From positions 43,935 through 107,934 of the forward strand of contig MNQT01000026.1 of assembly GCA_001915575.1 (NCBI GenBank): DNA of 64,000 bases, given 5' to 3'. The DNA comes from Bacteroides sp. CAG:1060_57_27 (GTDB taxonomy: Bacteria > Bacteroidota > Bacteroidia > Bacteroidales > UBA932). The notes beneath the pieces are model-generated. The model searched no databases, was not told the origin of the DNA, and worked only from the letters and a program-made list of their open reading frames with translations. This document shows positions 28,660 to 37,182 of the stretch, one piece after another. Positions within the stretch are counted from its first letter, which is position 1. Each line of letters opens with the position of its first letter. Position numbers and translations under genes: made by a program.

Positions 28660-28932
28660 CTATATTCTGTGCATGTTGTCGAAGATGTCGCTCCTCTGGC
28701 ACCTGACTTCGACGTCGAGGGTGTCTCCGAGCTCGATAAGCCTGTGCGAGAAGTCGGCGAAGTCGATGTCGAGGTTCTCGGTGTTGACTATCATCATCAT
28801 GTTGAAATAAGAGTCGATGATAGTCTGGGTGATGTCCATGATGCTTACGTTGTGGTCGGAGAGATAGGTGCAGATCTTTGCGATTACGCCCACCTTGTCT
28901 CTGCCGACTACGGTGATGATTGTCTTTTTCAT
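28660..28932 (-). CDS. ACT-domain protein (UPF0237)
   Basis: 90-residue stand-alone ACT domain, MKKTIITVVGRDKVGVIAKI, with the beta-alpha-beta ligand-binding turn DKVGVIAKICTYLSDHNVSI. It belongs to the UPF0237 group linked to PFL-family genes and to the GcvR-like regulators. Probably a dimeric amino-acid sensor for the downstream partner, 9 nt away. It is divergent from a MATE gene with closely packed promoters. Confidence 0.92.
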   Translation of the reverse strand: MKKTIITVVGRDKVGVIAKICTYLSDHNVSIMDITQTIIDSYFNMMMIVNTENLDIDFADFSHRLIELGDTLDVEVRCQRSDIFDNMHRI

Positions 28933-28959
28933 CGCTTGGGGTATTTATGTTTGAAAGGC

Positions 28960-28989
28960 CAAAGATAATAAAATCTAATGCTATCTTTG
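28960..28989. promoter_or_regulatory. Interlocked divergent -7 elements (ACT gene and MATE gene)
   Basis: TATCTTTG occurs on the minus strand at 28967-28960 and on the plus strand at 28982-28989. The -33 position of the plus promoter would fall inside the minus -7 element. Only one RNA polymerase could bind at a time. Confidence 0.6.
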
Positions 28990-29018
28990 CACCCGTCAGT
29001 CAGAAAGTGTATGCGATT

Positions 29019-30383
29019 ATGAACAGGGATGCGATAGATTTCGAGAGGGACGGCGTGTTTTCGCTTTTCCGCAAGCTTCTGATTCCTACTCTGCTCGGCT
29101 CTGTGGCCATGTCGGCCATGAGCACGATCGACGGTATCTTCGTGGGCCACGGTGTCGGCGCGGCAGGCGTGGCCGCCGTGAACATAGCCGTTCCGGTCTA
29201 CCAGGTCATGACCGGCATAGGTTTCATGATCGGCGCCGGAAGCTCCGTCGTCGCATCCATACACCTTTCGCGCAAGAATCTCAAGGTGGCCAGGATCAAT
29301 GTCACCCAGTCCCTCGTGTTCGCCAGCCTCCTGGTCTTCCTGTTCGTCGCTGCCGTGATGCTGTTCCCGGTGCAGTCGGCGAGGATCCTCGGTTCGTCCG
29401 AGAGCCTGATGCCCATGGTGCTCGACTACCTGAAGTGGGTTATGCCCTCTTTCCTTTTCGAGATATGGGTGCTCATAGGGCTCTTCGTCATCCGTCTCGA
29501 CGGCTCTCCACGCTATGCGATGTGGTGCAACATAGTCCCGGCCATAGTCAATGTCGTTCTCGACTGGCTGCTGATAATAAGGCTGCGCATGGGTGTCGAG
29601 GGTGCCGCCATAGCATCGGCTGCCGGAATCGTCGTGGGAGGGCTCATGGCGGCGGTGTACCTGCTGTTCTTCGCCAGGACCCTGCGCCTCATACCCCTGA
29701 AGATAAGCCCCATGAGCATGAGGCTGGCGCTCAGGAACATAGCCTATCAGTGCCGGATCGGCTCGTCGAGCCTGCTGGGTGAGCTGACCCTGGCGGTGTT
29801 CATATATGTGGGCAACTGGCAGTTCATGCGCTACCTCGGCGACGACGGCGTGGGCGCATTCGGCATCGCGTGCTACTATGCCCCTCTGTTCTTCATGATA
29901 GGAAATGCGATAGCCCAGTCGGCCCAGCCCATAATCAGCTACAACTACGGTATCGGGAGGACCACTCAGGTGGTGCAGGCGCGCAACCTGCTGCTGCGCT
30001 CTGCCGCCGCGTTCGGAATATTCGTGTCGCTGCTCTTCATCTTCTTCCCCGCGCCGCTCGTCGGACTGTTCGTCGACGTGCAGGAGAATGCCGGGCTCAT
30101 CGCGACTCACGGCTTCCCTCTTTTCGGCTGCGGGGTCGTCTTCTTCATAGTCAATGTCGCGCTGACGGGATATTACCAGAGCATCGAGCGGGTGCGCAAG
30201 TCGACGCTGTTCGTGCTGCTGCGCGGATTCCTGCTGCTCATCCCGTGCTTCTTCATCCTGCCCCTGTTCTTCGGCACTGACGGGATGTGGCTGGCGATGC
30301 CTGTCACCGAGGTACTTACGCTGCTGTGCATATACTCCAGCTGGCGCCTCGGAAGACGCAAGGCCTGCAGAAGGAACAAGTGA
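29019..30383 (+). CDS. MATE-family efflux transporter
   Basis: 454-residue polytopic transporter, started at the ATG at 29019 (MNRDAIDFERDGVFSLF) because a TATCTTTG -7 element lies at 28982-28989, so longer starts would precede transcription. The family signature is in LLIPTLLGSVAMSAMSTIDGIFVGHGVG and the matching C-lobe YQCRIGSSSLLGELTLAVF, with FNYG-like SYNYGIGR after it. It is the second MATE gene in 4 kb but not a recent duplicate of the first, as the two proteins are clearly diverged. Substrate unknown; sodium or proton coupling expected. Confidence 0.9.
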   Translation: MNRDAIDFERDGVFSLFRKLLIPTLLGSVAMSAMSTIDGIFVGHGVGAAGVAAVNIAVPVYQVMTGIGFMIGAGSSVVASIHLSRKNLKVARINVTQSLVFASLLVFLFVAAVMLFPVQSARILGSSESLMPMVLDYLKWVMPSFLFEIWVLIGLFVIRLDGSPRYAMWCNIVPAIVNVVLDWLLIIRLRMGVEGAAIASAAGIVVGGLMAAVYLLFFARTLRLIPLKISPMSMRLALRNIAYQCRIGSSSLLGELTLAVFIYVGNWQFMRYLGDDGVGAFGIACYYAPLFFMIGNAIAQSAQPIISYNYGIGRTTQVVQARNLLLRSAAAFGIFVSLLFIFFPAPLVGLFVDVQENAGLIATHGFPLFGCGVVFFIVNVALTGYYQSIERVRKSTLFVLLRGFLLLIPCFFILPLFFGTDGMWLAMPVTEVLTLLCIYSSWRLGRRKACRRNK

Positions 30384-30466
30384 CGCGGCTGCTTTGGCAC
30401 AGTTTTAGAAATACTGTATGACGAAACAAGTCTTACAAGCATTTACACTTCTACTTTAATTGTATG

Positions 30467-30499
30467 GGGGCGGCCGGGTAGTGATTACCAGGCCGCCCC
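30467..30499 (-). terminator. Strong hairpin after the P-type ATPase gene
   Basis: GGGGCGGCC at 30467-30475 pairs perfectly with 30491-30499, and GGTA/TACC inside extends the stem past a G-A mismatch. It lies 9 nt after the ATPase stop on the minus strand. No long T-run follows, but it is also placed to end transcripts of the convergent MATE gene. Confidence 0.7.
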
Positions 30500-30507
30500 T
30501 CCGGTTT

Positions 30508-32418
30508 CTATACCCTGCGGACATTCATCGCCCTGACGGCGTTCAGCACGGCGAGTACCATGACTCCCACGTCGGCGAAGACCGCGAGCCACATGTCGGC
30601 GATGCCGAATGCCCCGAGTATCAGGCAGGCTCCCTTCACTCCCAGCGCGAAGATGATGTTCTGCCAGACTATTCCGAGACACTTGCGCGAGATGCGTATG
30701 GCCTTCGAGATCTTCATCGGGTCGTCGTCCATGAGGACGACATCGGCCGCTTCGATTGCTGCGTCGCTTCCGAGTGCGCCCATAGCGATGCCCACGTCTG
30801 CGCGTGTGAGCACGGGTGCGTCGTTTATTCCGTCTCCGACGAACGCGACTTTCTCTCCCGGGCCGGCCCCGGACATTATCTTCTCCAGCCGGGCCACCTT
30901 CCCGTCGGGGAGCAGTTCGCCATAGACCCTGTCTATGCCGAGCCTGCCGGCAACGTCCCGGGCGACTTTGGACGAGTCGCCGGAAAGCATCACGGTCTGC
31001 CTTACGCCGGCGCGGTGCAGCTGTGCGATTGCTTCTTCCGCATGGGGCTTCACGACATCGCCGAGCACTATGTGGCCTTCGTACCTGCCGTCTACCGCCA
31101 CATGCACTATGGTGCCCGTATGGCTGCATTCGCAGGGTTCGATACCAAGGCTCCGCATCAGCTTGCCGTTGCCTGCCGCGACGCTCTTCCCGTCGACGAC
31201 GGCCTTCACTCCGTGTCCGCCCAGCTCTTCTATGCCTGTCACGCGCCTGCGGTCGAGAGGTCTGCCGTATGCCTTTATTATCGACCTGGCGACGGGGTGC
31301 GACGAGGCGCATTCCGCAAGCGCGGCATATTCGAGCAGGCGCCTGTCGTCGGCCTCGATGTCGCAGTCCGAACCGTCGTGCACCGCGCTGACTTCGAATA
31401 CCCCGAGGGTCAGGGTGCCCGTCTTGTCGAAGACCACTGTCTTCACCTTCGACAGCGTCTCCAGTATGTTGGCGCCCTTGACCAGCACTCCCGCGCGGCC
31501 GGCTCCTCCTATGCCTGCGAAGAACGACAGAGGAATGCTGACCACCAGTGCGCAGGGGCAGCTGATGACAAGGAAGGTCAGGGCCCTGTATATCCATGTT
31601 TCGAATGTGGCGAAACCGGGAGGCATGCTGCCAGACAGTATCAGGAAGAGGGGCGGAATCAAGGCGAGGGCAAGCGCGGCGATGCAGACCGCAGGCGTAT
31701 AGATACGGGCGAAAGAGGAGATGAAGTTCTCCGAACGGGCCTTGCGCGATGCGGAGTTCTCGACAAGTTCGAGTATCTTCGATACTGTGGACTCTCCGAA
31801 CGCCTTCGTGGTGCGTACCTTGAGTCCGCCGCTGATGTTGATGCTGCCGCTGATGATTTCGTCGCCTGGACGCACCTCCCTCGGCAGGGATTCTCCTGTG
31901 ATCGCCGATGTGTTCAATGACGAGACTCCTTCTGCCACTATTCCGTCTATGGGTACCTTTTCGCCGGGCTGGACGACTATCGTGTCTCCGACGGCAACTT
32001 CGTCGGGGGCGACCCTTACGAGCATTCCGCCGCGTTCGACATTGGCGTAGTCAGGGCGTATGTCCATAAGTGCGGCGATGTTGCGCCGGCTTCTGGCTAC
32101 GGCGTGGTCCTGGAAGAATTCGCCTGTCTGGTAGAACAGCATCACGGCTATGGCCTCAAGGTAGTCTCCGCTCCTTTCGTACAGGGCGAGCGCGAAGGCC
32201 CCGGCCGTGGCTACCGCCATGAGGAAGTTCTCGTCGAATACATGACCCTTGACGATGTTGCCGGCAGCCCGTGCGAGAATGTCGTATCCTATGAGCAGAT
32301 ATACTGCGAGGTAGGAGACGAGTTTGACCATACCCTCTACGTGAAGAAAGTGCAGTAGCACGCAGGCGGCTGCCGTCGCGGCTATGCGGATAAGTGTAAT
32401 GCGTTGTTCTCTGTCCAT
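30508..32418 (-). CDS. Heavy-metal-translocating P1B-type ATPase (Zn/Cd/Co/Pb-like)
   Basis: 636-residue metal-export ATPase. The start is the ATG at 32418 (MDREQRITLIRIAATAA), 20 nt downstream of a TACCTTTG promoter element; the longer frame upstream crosses that promoter. Motifs in order are TGES (actuator), SCPCALVVSIP (CPC metal site in TM6), DKTGTLTLG (phosphorylated Asp), the P1B-specific HP in SSHPVARS, and GDGINDAPVLTRADVGIAMG. There is no N-terminal HMA domain and no CxxC, so the first residues go straight into membrane helices. The CPC site with no extra Cys/His helices fits the divalent Zn/Cd/Pb group. It shares an operator-like element with the CusBA operon. Confidence 0.94.
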   Translation of the reverse strand: MDREQRITLIRIAATAAACVLLHFLHVEGMVKLVSYLAVYLLIGYDILARAAGNIVKGHVFDENFLMAVATAGAFALALYERSGDYLEAIAVMLFYQTGEFFQDHAVARSRRNIAALMDIRPDYANVERGGMLVRVAPDEVAVGDTIVVQPGEKVPIDGIVAEGVSSLNTSAITGESLPREVRPGDEIISGSINISGGLKVRTTKAFGESTVSKILELVENSASRKARSENFISSFARIYTPAVCIAALALALIPPLFLILSGSMPPGFATFETWIYRALTFLVISCPCALVVSIPLSFFAGIGGAGRAGVLVKGANILETLSKVKTVVFDKTGTLTLGVFEVSAVHDGSDCDIEADDRRLLEYAALAECASSHPVARSIIKAYGRPLDRRRVTGIEELGGHGVKAVVDGKSVAAGNGKLMRSLGIEPCECSHTGTIVHVAVDGRYEGHIVLGDVVKPHAEEAIAQLHRAGVRQTVMLSGDSSKVARDVAGRLGIDRVYGELLPDGKVARLEKIMSGAGPGEKVAFVGDGINDAPVLTRADVGIAMGALGSDAAIEAADVVLMDDDPMKISKAIRISRKCLGIVWQNIIFALGVKGACLILGAFGIADMWLAVFADVGVMVLAVLNAVRAMNVRRV

Positions 32419-32437
32419 GTCAGTCTTTCGTATTGTA

Positions 32438-32473
32438 CAAAGGTAGGCCGAAGTCCTTGCAAGCTGATTGCAA
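32438..32473 (-). promoter_or_regulatory. Promoter and paired TTGCAA operator of the P-type metal ATPase
   Basis: Minus-strand TACCTTTG (-7) at 32445-32438 is preceded, 11 nt upstream, by TTGCAATCAGCTTGCAA (32473-32457). The two TTGCAA boxes are 11 bp apart. Box spacing, distance to -7, and the extension GCTTGCAAGGA all match the element at 3001-3037 before the other metal operon. Confidence 0.7.
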
Positions 32474-32474
32474 A

Positions 32475-32506
32475 CAGGCACCGCTGCCTTGAAGCTGCGG
32501 TGCCTG
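32475..32506 (-). terminator. Terminator hairpin after the nitroreductase gene
   Basis: CAGGCACCGC at 32475-32484 pairs perfectly with 32497-32506 around a 12-nt loop, and on the minus strand it is followed by TTTG. It lies 40 nt past the nitroreductase stop and immediately upstream of the ATPase operator, so it insulates the metal-regulated promoter from read-through. Confidence 0.75.
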
Positions 32507-32545
32507 TCCTGTGTGCTGTTCCGGCCGGAAGCCGGTATGGGGGAA

Positions 32546-33157
32546 TCAGTCTACATGGTAGACGTAGCCTGCCTTGCGGGCCTTGGGCTGCGGGGCTTCG
32601 CCCTTGGGGTAGCCGATTATGCAGTTGCCTATGCCCTCGTAGTCGCCCTCGATGCCCCATTCCTTGAGCAGGGCCTTGCCCTCTTCGCTGTCGAAGACCT
32701 CCTTGGCGCGGTGTATCCAGCAGCTTCCGAGGCCTACCGCGTGGGCGGCGTTCATCAGGTTGCCCATTACGAGCGAACCGTCATACAGGTATGTCGGGAC
32801 GCTCCTGTCTGCAAGTACTACCAGTACTGCGGGTGCTCCGTAGAAGGGATCCGAGCCGCCTCCCATTACAGCTGCGTTGAGTTCCGCCAGACGGTCGCGC
32901 GTCTGCCTGTCGGTGACCGCGACTATTATGGGAGACTGCGCTCCCATTCCGGTAGGGGCGTAGGTGCCTGCCTCCAGTACCTTGTCCAGCAGTTCTTTCT
33001 CCGGGATCCGCTCTTCGTAGCTGCGGATTGCGCGGCGGGTCTTGAGGACCTCGAGTGTCTGATTCTCGTTCATGGTCATTTCGGTGTTTGCGTTGTCCGA
33101 GCACGACGCGCTCATTGCGAGCAGTACGGCTGAAAGGAATACAAGTGTCTTTGTCAT
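32546..33157 (-). CDS. Nitroreductase-family flavoprotein with lipoprotein signal
   Basis: 203 residues. The flavin-binding nitroreductase fold covers about residues 30-195: TRRAIRSYEERIPEKELL (FMN-contacting RRSIR-like start), APTGMGAQSP, SLVMGNLMNAAHAVGLGSCWI and a C-terminal GYPKGEAPQPKARK. Unusually the N-terminus is a signal peptide ending in MSASC, a plausible lipobox, so the enzyme should be exported and lipid-anchored. Most nitroreductases are cytosolic NAD(P)H enzymes, so the electron source in the periplasm is unclear. An alternative start at the Met around residue 27-29 would give a cytosolic form. It lies 12 nt downstream of the GH43-esterase gene and may be co-transcribed with it. 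Confidence 0.88.
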   Translation of the reverse strand: MTKTLVFLSAVLLAMSASCSDNANTEMTMNENQTLEVLKTRRAIRSYEERIPEKELLDKVLEAGTYAPTGMGAQSPIIVAVTDRQTRDRLAELNAAVMGGGSDPFYGAPAVLVVLADRSVPTYLYDGSLVMGNLMNAAHAVGLGSCWIHRAKEVFDSEEGKALLKEWGIEGDYEGIGNCIIGYPKGEAPQPKARKAGYVYHVD

Positions 33158-33169
33158 TTGATTCTGTCT

Positions 33170-36064
33170 TTAGCGTCTGCGCAGGCGTTCCATGTTGGTC
33201 TCTATAGTCCAGCCGTCGCGCTCGAGTATGCCGGCAGGCCTGCCGATGAACATCCTGGATGCGCTTCGGTCTCCTTTGAGCATCCAGTCGAGCCATGCCA
33301 GGGCGACTACGCTGAACTCTCCGCCGTGGGGCTGGCGGTAGGTGCCGCCATGTCCGACGGGATAGTTCACCGCTACGGCCATTACGTGGTTGATCCTGTT
33401 GAAGTCGTCCATGCCGTTCTCATAGGCGATGTCCTCGGGACCGCCGAGCAGGTAGAGCACGGGGGTGTGGATGTCGTTCAGGCGCTCCTTGATAGGCATG
33501 GGCATTCCGGGTACGGCTCCGGCCGGGTCGATGAAGAGCCCGCTGTTGCAGATCATAATGGTCCTGAGCCTCGGATCGGCGGCGTTGTCGAGGGTCTGGA
33601 GTCCTCCGCACGACATTCCTGCCGCGGCGATGTTCCTGAGGTCAAGCTTGTTGTAATAGGGGCTGGAAGGATCTGAATTTACCTTGAAAGCCCAGTCTAT
33701 GCCCTCGATCTGCTGGTCGGAAGTGGACATCGGGCCGCGGTAGGGAGAGCCGTCCTCGGGAGGCATGTAGCCTGTCGCCACGACCATGTAGCCGTGCGAG
33801 GCGATCTCGCTGAGGAAGTTCTGGTGCTCCCAGGGTGAGTTGGTGCAGGCTCCGTTGCCCCATACGATCACCGGCAGGGGATTGTCCTTGCCGAAGGGAC
33901 CGAGGTCCGCGGGGCGGAATATGGTATGCGCCTCGAGTCCGGGTTCCGTCACCATAACGGCCTTGTAGGCTCCGGTGCCGCCGTCCTCGACGATTCGGGT
34001 CTCGCTGGCCGTCTCGGCGCAGTTGCGCAGCACTACGGTGTAGGTCTTCACGGCGCCCCTGTAGTCGAAGCGTACTTCGGCGGTACCGTATTTCGTCCTG
34101 CACTGGGTAATGGAGATCTTCACTTCGGGATTGTCGCACCTCGCGCTTACTACTGGCGCCCCGCTCTTGCCTTCGGGAACGCAGTATTCGGTCTCGTAGA
34201 GTCCGTAGCCCGTCATTCCGTTCTCGTTGGTGAATCTTACGGGGATTTCAGGGACAGCCACCGGCGTTCCGTCGACACTGATGCTCACCTGGGGAGGTGC
34301 GGGATAGTCGAGGGCCACCTTCTTGGAACTGAATCCCAGTCCGTAGAGGGTGCAGAGGGTGCCGTCGGAGGCTCCGTCGGCGATAAGGTAGATCGCGTGC
34401 TTGCCCTTGAGGCCTTCGACATGCTTGGCGACATCCACGGTGAACTTCTCCACCCTGTCGCCCGGGCCAGCTGGCACGGTTATCTCGGCAATCTTCTTGC
34501 CGTTCCAGGTGTCGTTGTCATAGGGGCCGTCGAGCCATACCTCCACGGTGAACTCCCTGTCGCTCTCGGGACGCAGGAAAAGGTTGAAGGCGGTCTTGTT
34601 GCCCCTCCTGGCGCCTTCGAAGGGCTTCAGTCCCTTCTGTGCCTTCTTGAGTCCGCCGAAGCCGAAGTACTTGTATCCGATGACATCGCCGTCGGTGACG
34701 GTAACGGGCATGCTGTTGTCCCAGATGTCCCAGGAGTCCTGCTGGCTCGAGATGTCCGACAGGTAGCAGGCGTATCCTGCGGAATAGTACTTATAGGGGT
34801 CGAGTCCGAATATCTGGAAGCCTTCCGAGGTCACCTCGGCGCCGGTGTATACATCACCGTTCGATGCAGCCGCCTCCCAGATGCCGTCCTTGGCATAGGG
34901 GTCGTAGCCGCGTATGACTACCTTGCCGCCTTCGGCAACAGGGGTCTCGTCCCACTCTATGGTCACGGGAGCCACCATCGCCTGCCTTGCGAATCCGAAT
35001 CCGCGGGGAGGACGGTGGTAGAACACATACCACTGGTCGTTGATCTGCTGGAGGCTGCCGTGGGTGTTGTGGGCGCCGTTGGTGGTCGTCAGCGCGGTAC
35101 CGTCCTCATTGGGCACCACGCCCCTCGAGTCTACCAGCACTCCGCCGCTCCTCCAGGGGCCGAGCGGGCTGTCGCCGTATGCGTAGCGCAGTGACGAGTT
35201 GGTGCTGCCCAGTCCGTAGTCGGGGCCGGAATAGCCCGAGAATATCATCACATACTTGTTGCCCACCTGACGGATAGACGAGGCCTCGAAGAAGTTGAAG
35301 TCGCCGGGATCCTGCTCCTTGTAGAGGGCCGGATATTCGGTGCCTTCGGGGTCGCGTACCTCGCCGTAGCGCGAGCTGGCGGGAATGAAGTAGGGAATCA
35401 CCTCGGTGCCCGGCCTTACCGAATACATGGTCTCGGGGTCGAGCTCGGCGGCCGACGATCTCTGGAAGCCCCAGAATCCGTATGCGCGGAATCCGGTCTC
35501 ATAGTCGGGATCGGATGGATCGGTAACCTTCTCCACGAATATCGAGGGGTCGAAGCCGAGTATGCTGCCCTCTACGGTGCCTCTGCCGTCCCCGGTGAGG
35601 TTGACCGGGGTGAAGGGTCCGTCGGGACGGCTGCCCTTGCAGACCATGGCCTCCCTGCCTGCGCCCCTGCTGTGGGGATAGAGGTAGTATTCCTTGACTC
35701 CGTCACGCTCTACCTCGACAAGGTCGGGGGCGTACATCACGTCCCACTGGCCGTCCACGTAGTAGGTGAAGATAGGGCCTTCGTCCCTCCAGTCGGTGAG
35801 GTCCTCGACGGGAGCGGACCACATGCGGATGTCTGCCCCGCAGTAGGCCGTGTAGGTGAGGTCGTGCGAGCCGATGATGTAGGCGCGGTACTTGCCGGGG
35901 TTGTCGGGATCTTCGAACACCCTGGGCTCGCCGTCGGGAAGATGCTCCCAGAGCGGCAGGTAGGGGTTGCCCGTGCCTACCGGCGTCTGCGCGGATACGG
36001 GCACCGCCGCGCACGCAAGCAGCGTGAACGCGGCCAGTGTACAGTCGATAATCTTGGTCTTCAT
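33170..36064 (-). CDS. Secreted multidomain glycoside hydrolase (GH43-like) fused to an alpha/beta-hydrolase esterase
   Basis: 964-residue exported enzyme with a signal peptide ending VPVSAQ. Residues about 30-385 are a five-bladed propeller of GH43 type (LPDGEPRVFEDPDNPGKY; DVMYAPDLVEVE; FFEASSIRQVGNKYVMIFSG; HGSLQQINDQWYVFYHR). Residues about 395-600 look like a carbohydrate-binding jelly-roll as in GH43-CBM6 enzymes. A beta segment follows, then from about 690 an alpha/beta hydrolase with nucleophile GMSCGG (Ser near 818) and a His in GHGGTYRQPHGGEF. The combination suggests removal of a glycosyl side chain and an ester group from the same plant polymer, such as xylan or pectin; this is inference. 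A TATATTTG -7 element lies on the minus strand at 36108-36101. Confidence 0.85.
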   Translation of the reverse strand: MKTKIIDCTLAAFTLLACAAVPVSAQTPVGTGNPYLPLWEHLPDGEPRVFEDPDNPGKYRAYIIGSHDLTYTAYCGADIRMWSAPVEDLTDWRDEGPIFTYYVDGQWDVMYAPDLVEVERDGVKEYYLYPHSRGAGREAMVCKGSRPDGPFTPVNLTGDGRGTVEGSILGFDPSIFVEKVTDPSDPDYETGFRAYGFWGFQRSSAAELDPETMYSVRPGTEVIPYFIPASSRYGEVRDPEGTEYPALYKEQDPGDFNFFEASSIRQVGNKYVMIFSGYSGPDYGLGSTNSSLRYAYGDSPLGPWRSGGVLVDSRGVVPNEDGTALTTTNGAHNTHGSLQQINDQWYVFYHRPPRGFGFARQAMVAPVTIEWDETPVAEGGKVVIRGYDPYAKDGIWEAAASNGDVYTGAEVTSEGFQIFGLDPYKYYSAGYACYLSDISSQQDSWDIWDNSMPVTVTDGDVIGYKYFGFGGLKKAQKGLKPFEGARRGNKTAFNLFLRPESDREFTVEVWLDGPYDNDTWNGKKIAEITVPAGPGDRVEKFTVDVAKHVEGLKGKHAIYLIADGASDGTLCTLYGLGFSSKKVALDYPAPPQVSISVDGTPVAVPEIPVRFTNENGMTGYGLYETEYCVPEGKSGAPVVSARCDNPEVKISITQCRTKYGTAEVRFDYRGAVKTYTVVLRNCAETASETRIVEDGGTGAYKAVMVTEPGLEAHTIFRPADLGPFGKDNPLPVIVWGNGACTNSPWEHQNFLSEIASHGYMVVATGYMPPEDGSPYRGPMSTSDQQIEGIDWAFKVNSDPSSPYYNKLDLRNIAAAGMSCGGLQTLDNAADPRLRTIMICNSGLFIDPAGAVPGMPMPIKERLNDIHTPVLYLLGGPEDIAYENGMDDFNRINHVMAVAVNYPVGHGGTYRQPHGGEFSVVALAWLDWMLKGDRSASRMFIGRPAGILERDGWTIETNMERLRRR

Positions 36065-36236
36065 GTCGTTTTTATAGAAAATTTATTGTGGTTCGTCTTA
36101 CAAATATACTCAGAAACCGAGTGGAATGGAAATAAACTTGTTTAATTTACATTCCCGAGGTGCACCGGTATATGTGGCCGTAAGGCCAAATATACGGAAA
36201 AAGGTTTTATATTTAGGCAATAAATAATTGCATGGG

Positions 36237-37163
36237 ATGAAAATAGTATATCTTGACGAAGGTTCGGTGGGAGACGCCTGCCTGGACGGTCTGCGCTCCC
36301 TCGGAGAGTACACGGGCTACCACAACAGCACCCGGGAGGAGTCGCTCGAAAGGGTACGTGACTGCGAAGTGCTGATAATCAACAAGGTCGCGGTAGATGC
36401 CGTGCTTATGGACAGGGCACCGAAGCTGCGTCTCGTCTGCGTGTCGGCCACCGGTACGGACAATATTGACCTCGATGCCGCAGCCGCCCGCGGCATCATC
36501 GTGCGCAATGTCGCCGGATATTCGACCGAGTCCGTGGTGCAGGCGACATTCACGCACCTGCTGTCTCTCCTAGGCCGCAGCGCGTATTTCGACGCCTATG
36601 TCAAGGACGGGAGGTATTCGGAGGGAGGCCTGTTCACCAATTCGCTCATGCCTTTCACGGAACTTGCCGGCAAGGCTATGGGAATAGTCGGAATGGGCAC
36701 TATAGGGAGCCGCGTAGCGCAGGTCGCATGTGCGTTCGGAATGGATGTCGCCTACTATTCCACCTCGGGAACGTCGCACTGCACAGCCTATCCCAGCCTC
36801 CCGCTCGGAGAACTGCTGCGCAGAAGCGATGTGGTGAGCATCCACGCTCCGCTCAACTCCCGTACAGGAGGACTGATAGGGAAGGCCGAACTTGCGATGA
36901 TGAAGCCGGGTGCGGTGCTGCTCAACCTCGGGCGCGGCGGAATATTGGATGAAGAAGCTCTCGCCGCAGCCCTCGATGCCGGAACGATAGCCGGCGCCGC
37001 GCTCGATGTCTATTCCCGCGAGCCTCTGCCTTCGGACAGCCCCCTGCTGCATCTGCTGCATCCCGAGCGCATCAGCCTGTCGCCGCACAGGGCCTGGGCG
37101 AGCAGGGAATCCCTGTCGAGGCTGCTGTCGGCCGTCGAGGAAAACATCCGCAAGGGCTGGTGA
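36237..37163 (+). CDS. D-isomer-specific 2-hydroxyacid dehydrogenase
   Basis: 308-residue NAD-dependent oxidoreductase started at the ATG at 36237 (MKIVYLDEGS); a TTG nine nt upstream is less likely. The nucleotide-binding motif is GIVGMGTIGSRVAQVA, with Ser rather than Asp after the second strand (AYYSTSGTS). The catalytic Arg is in LNLGRGGILDEEAL, a Glu in ALDVYSREPLP, and His in LSPHRAWASRES. This group includes glycerate, lactate and hydroxypyruvate dehydrogenases; the substrate is not fixed. A weak TATATTTA -7-like element is present upstream. It is divergent from the GH43 gene. Confidence 0.92.
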   Translation: MKIVYLDEGSVGDACLDGLRSLGEYTGYHNSTREESLERVRDCEVLIINKVAVDAVLMDRAPKLRLVCVSATGTDNIDLDAAAARGIIVRNVAGYSTESVVQATFTHLLSLLGRSAYFDAYVKDGRYSEGGLFTNSLMPFTELAGKAMGIVGMGTIGSRVAQVACAFGMDVAYYSTSGTSHCTAYPSLPLGELLRRSDVVSIHAPLNSRTGGLIGKAELAMMKPGAVLLNLGRGGILDEEALAAALDAGTIAGAALDVYSREPLPSDSPLLHLLHPERISLSPHRAWASRESLSRLLSAVEENIRKGW

Positions 37164-37182
37164 ACGGCTGCCGTCCCTCGGA

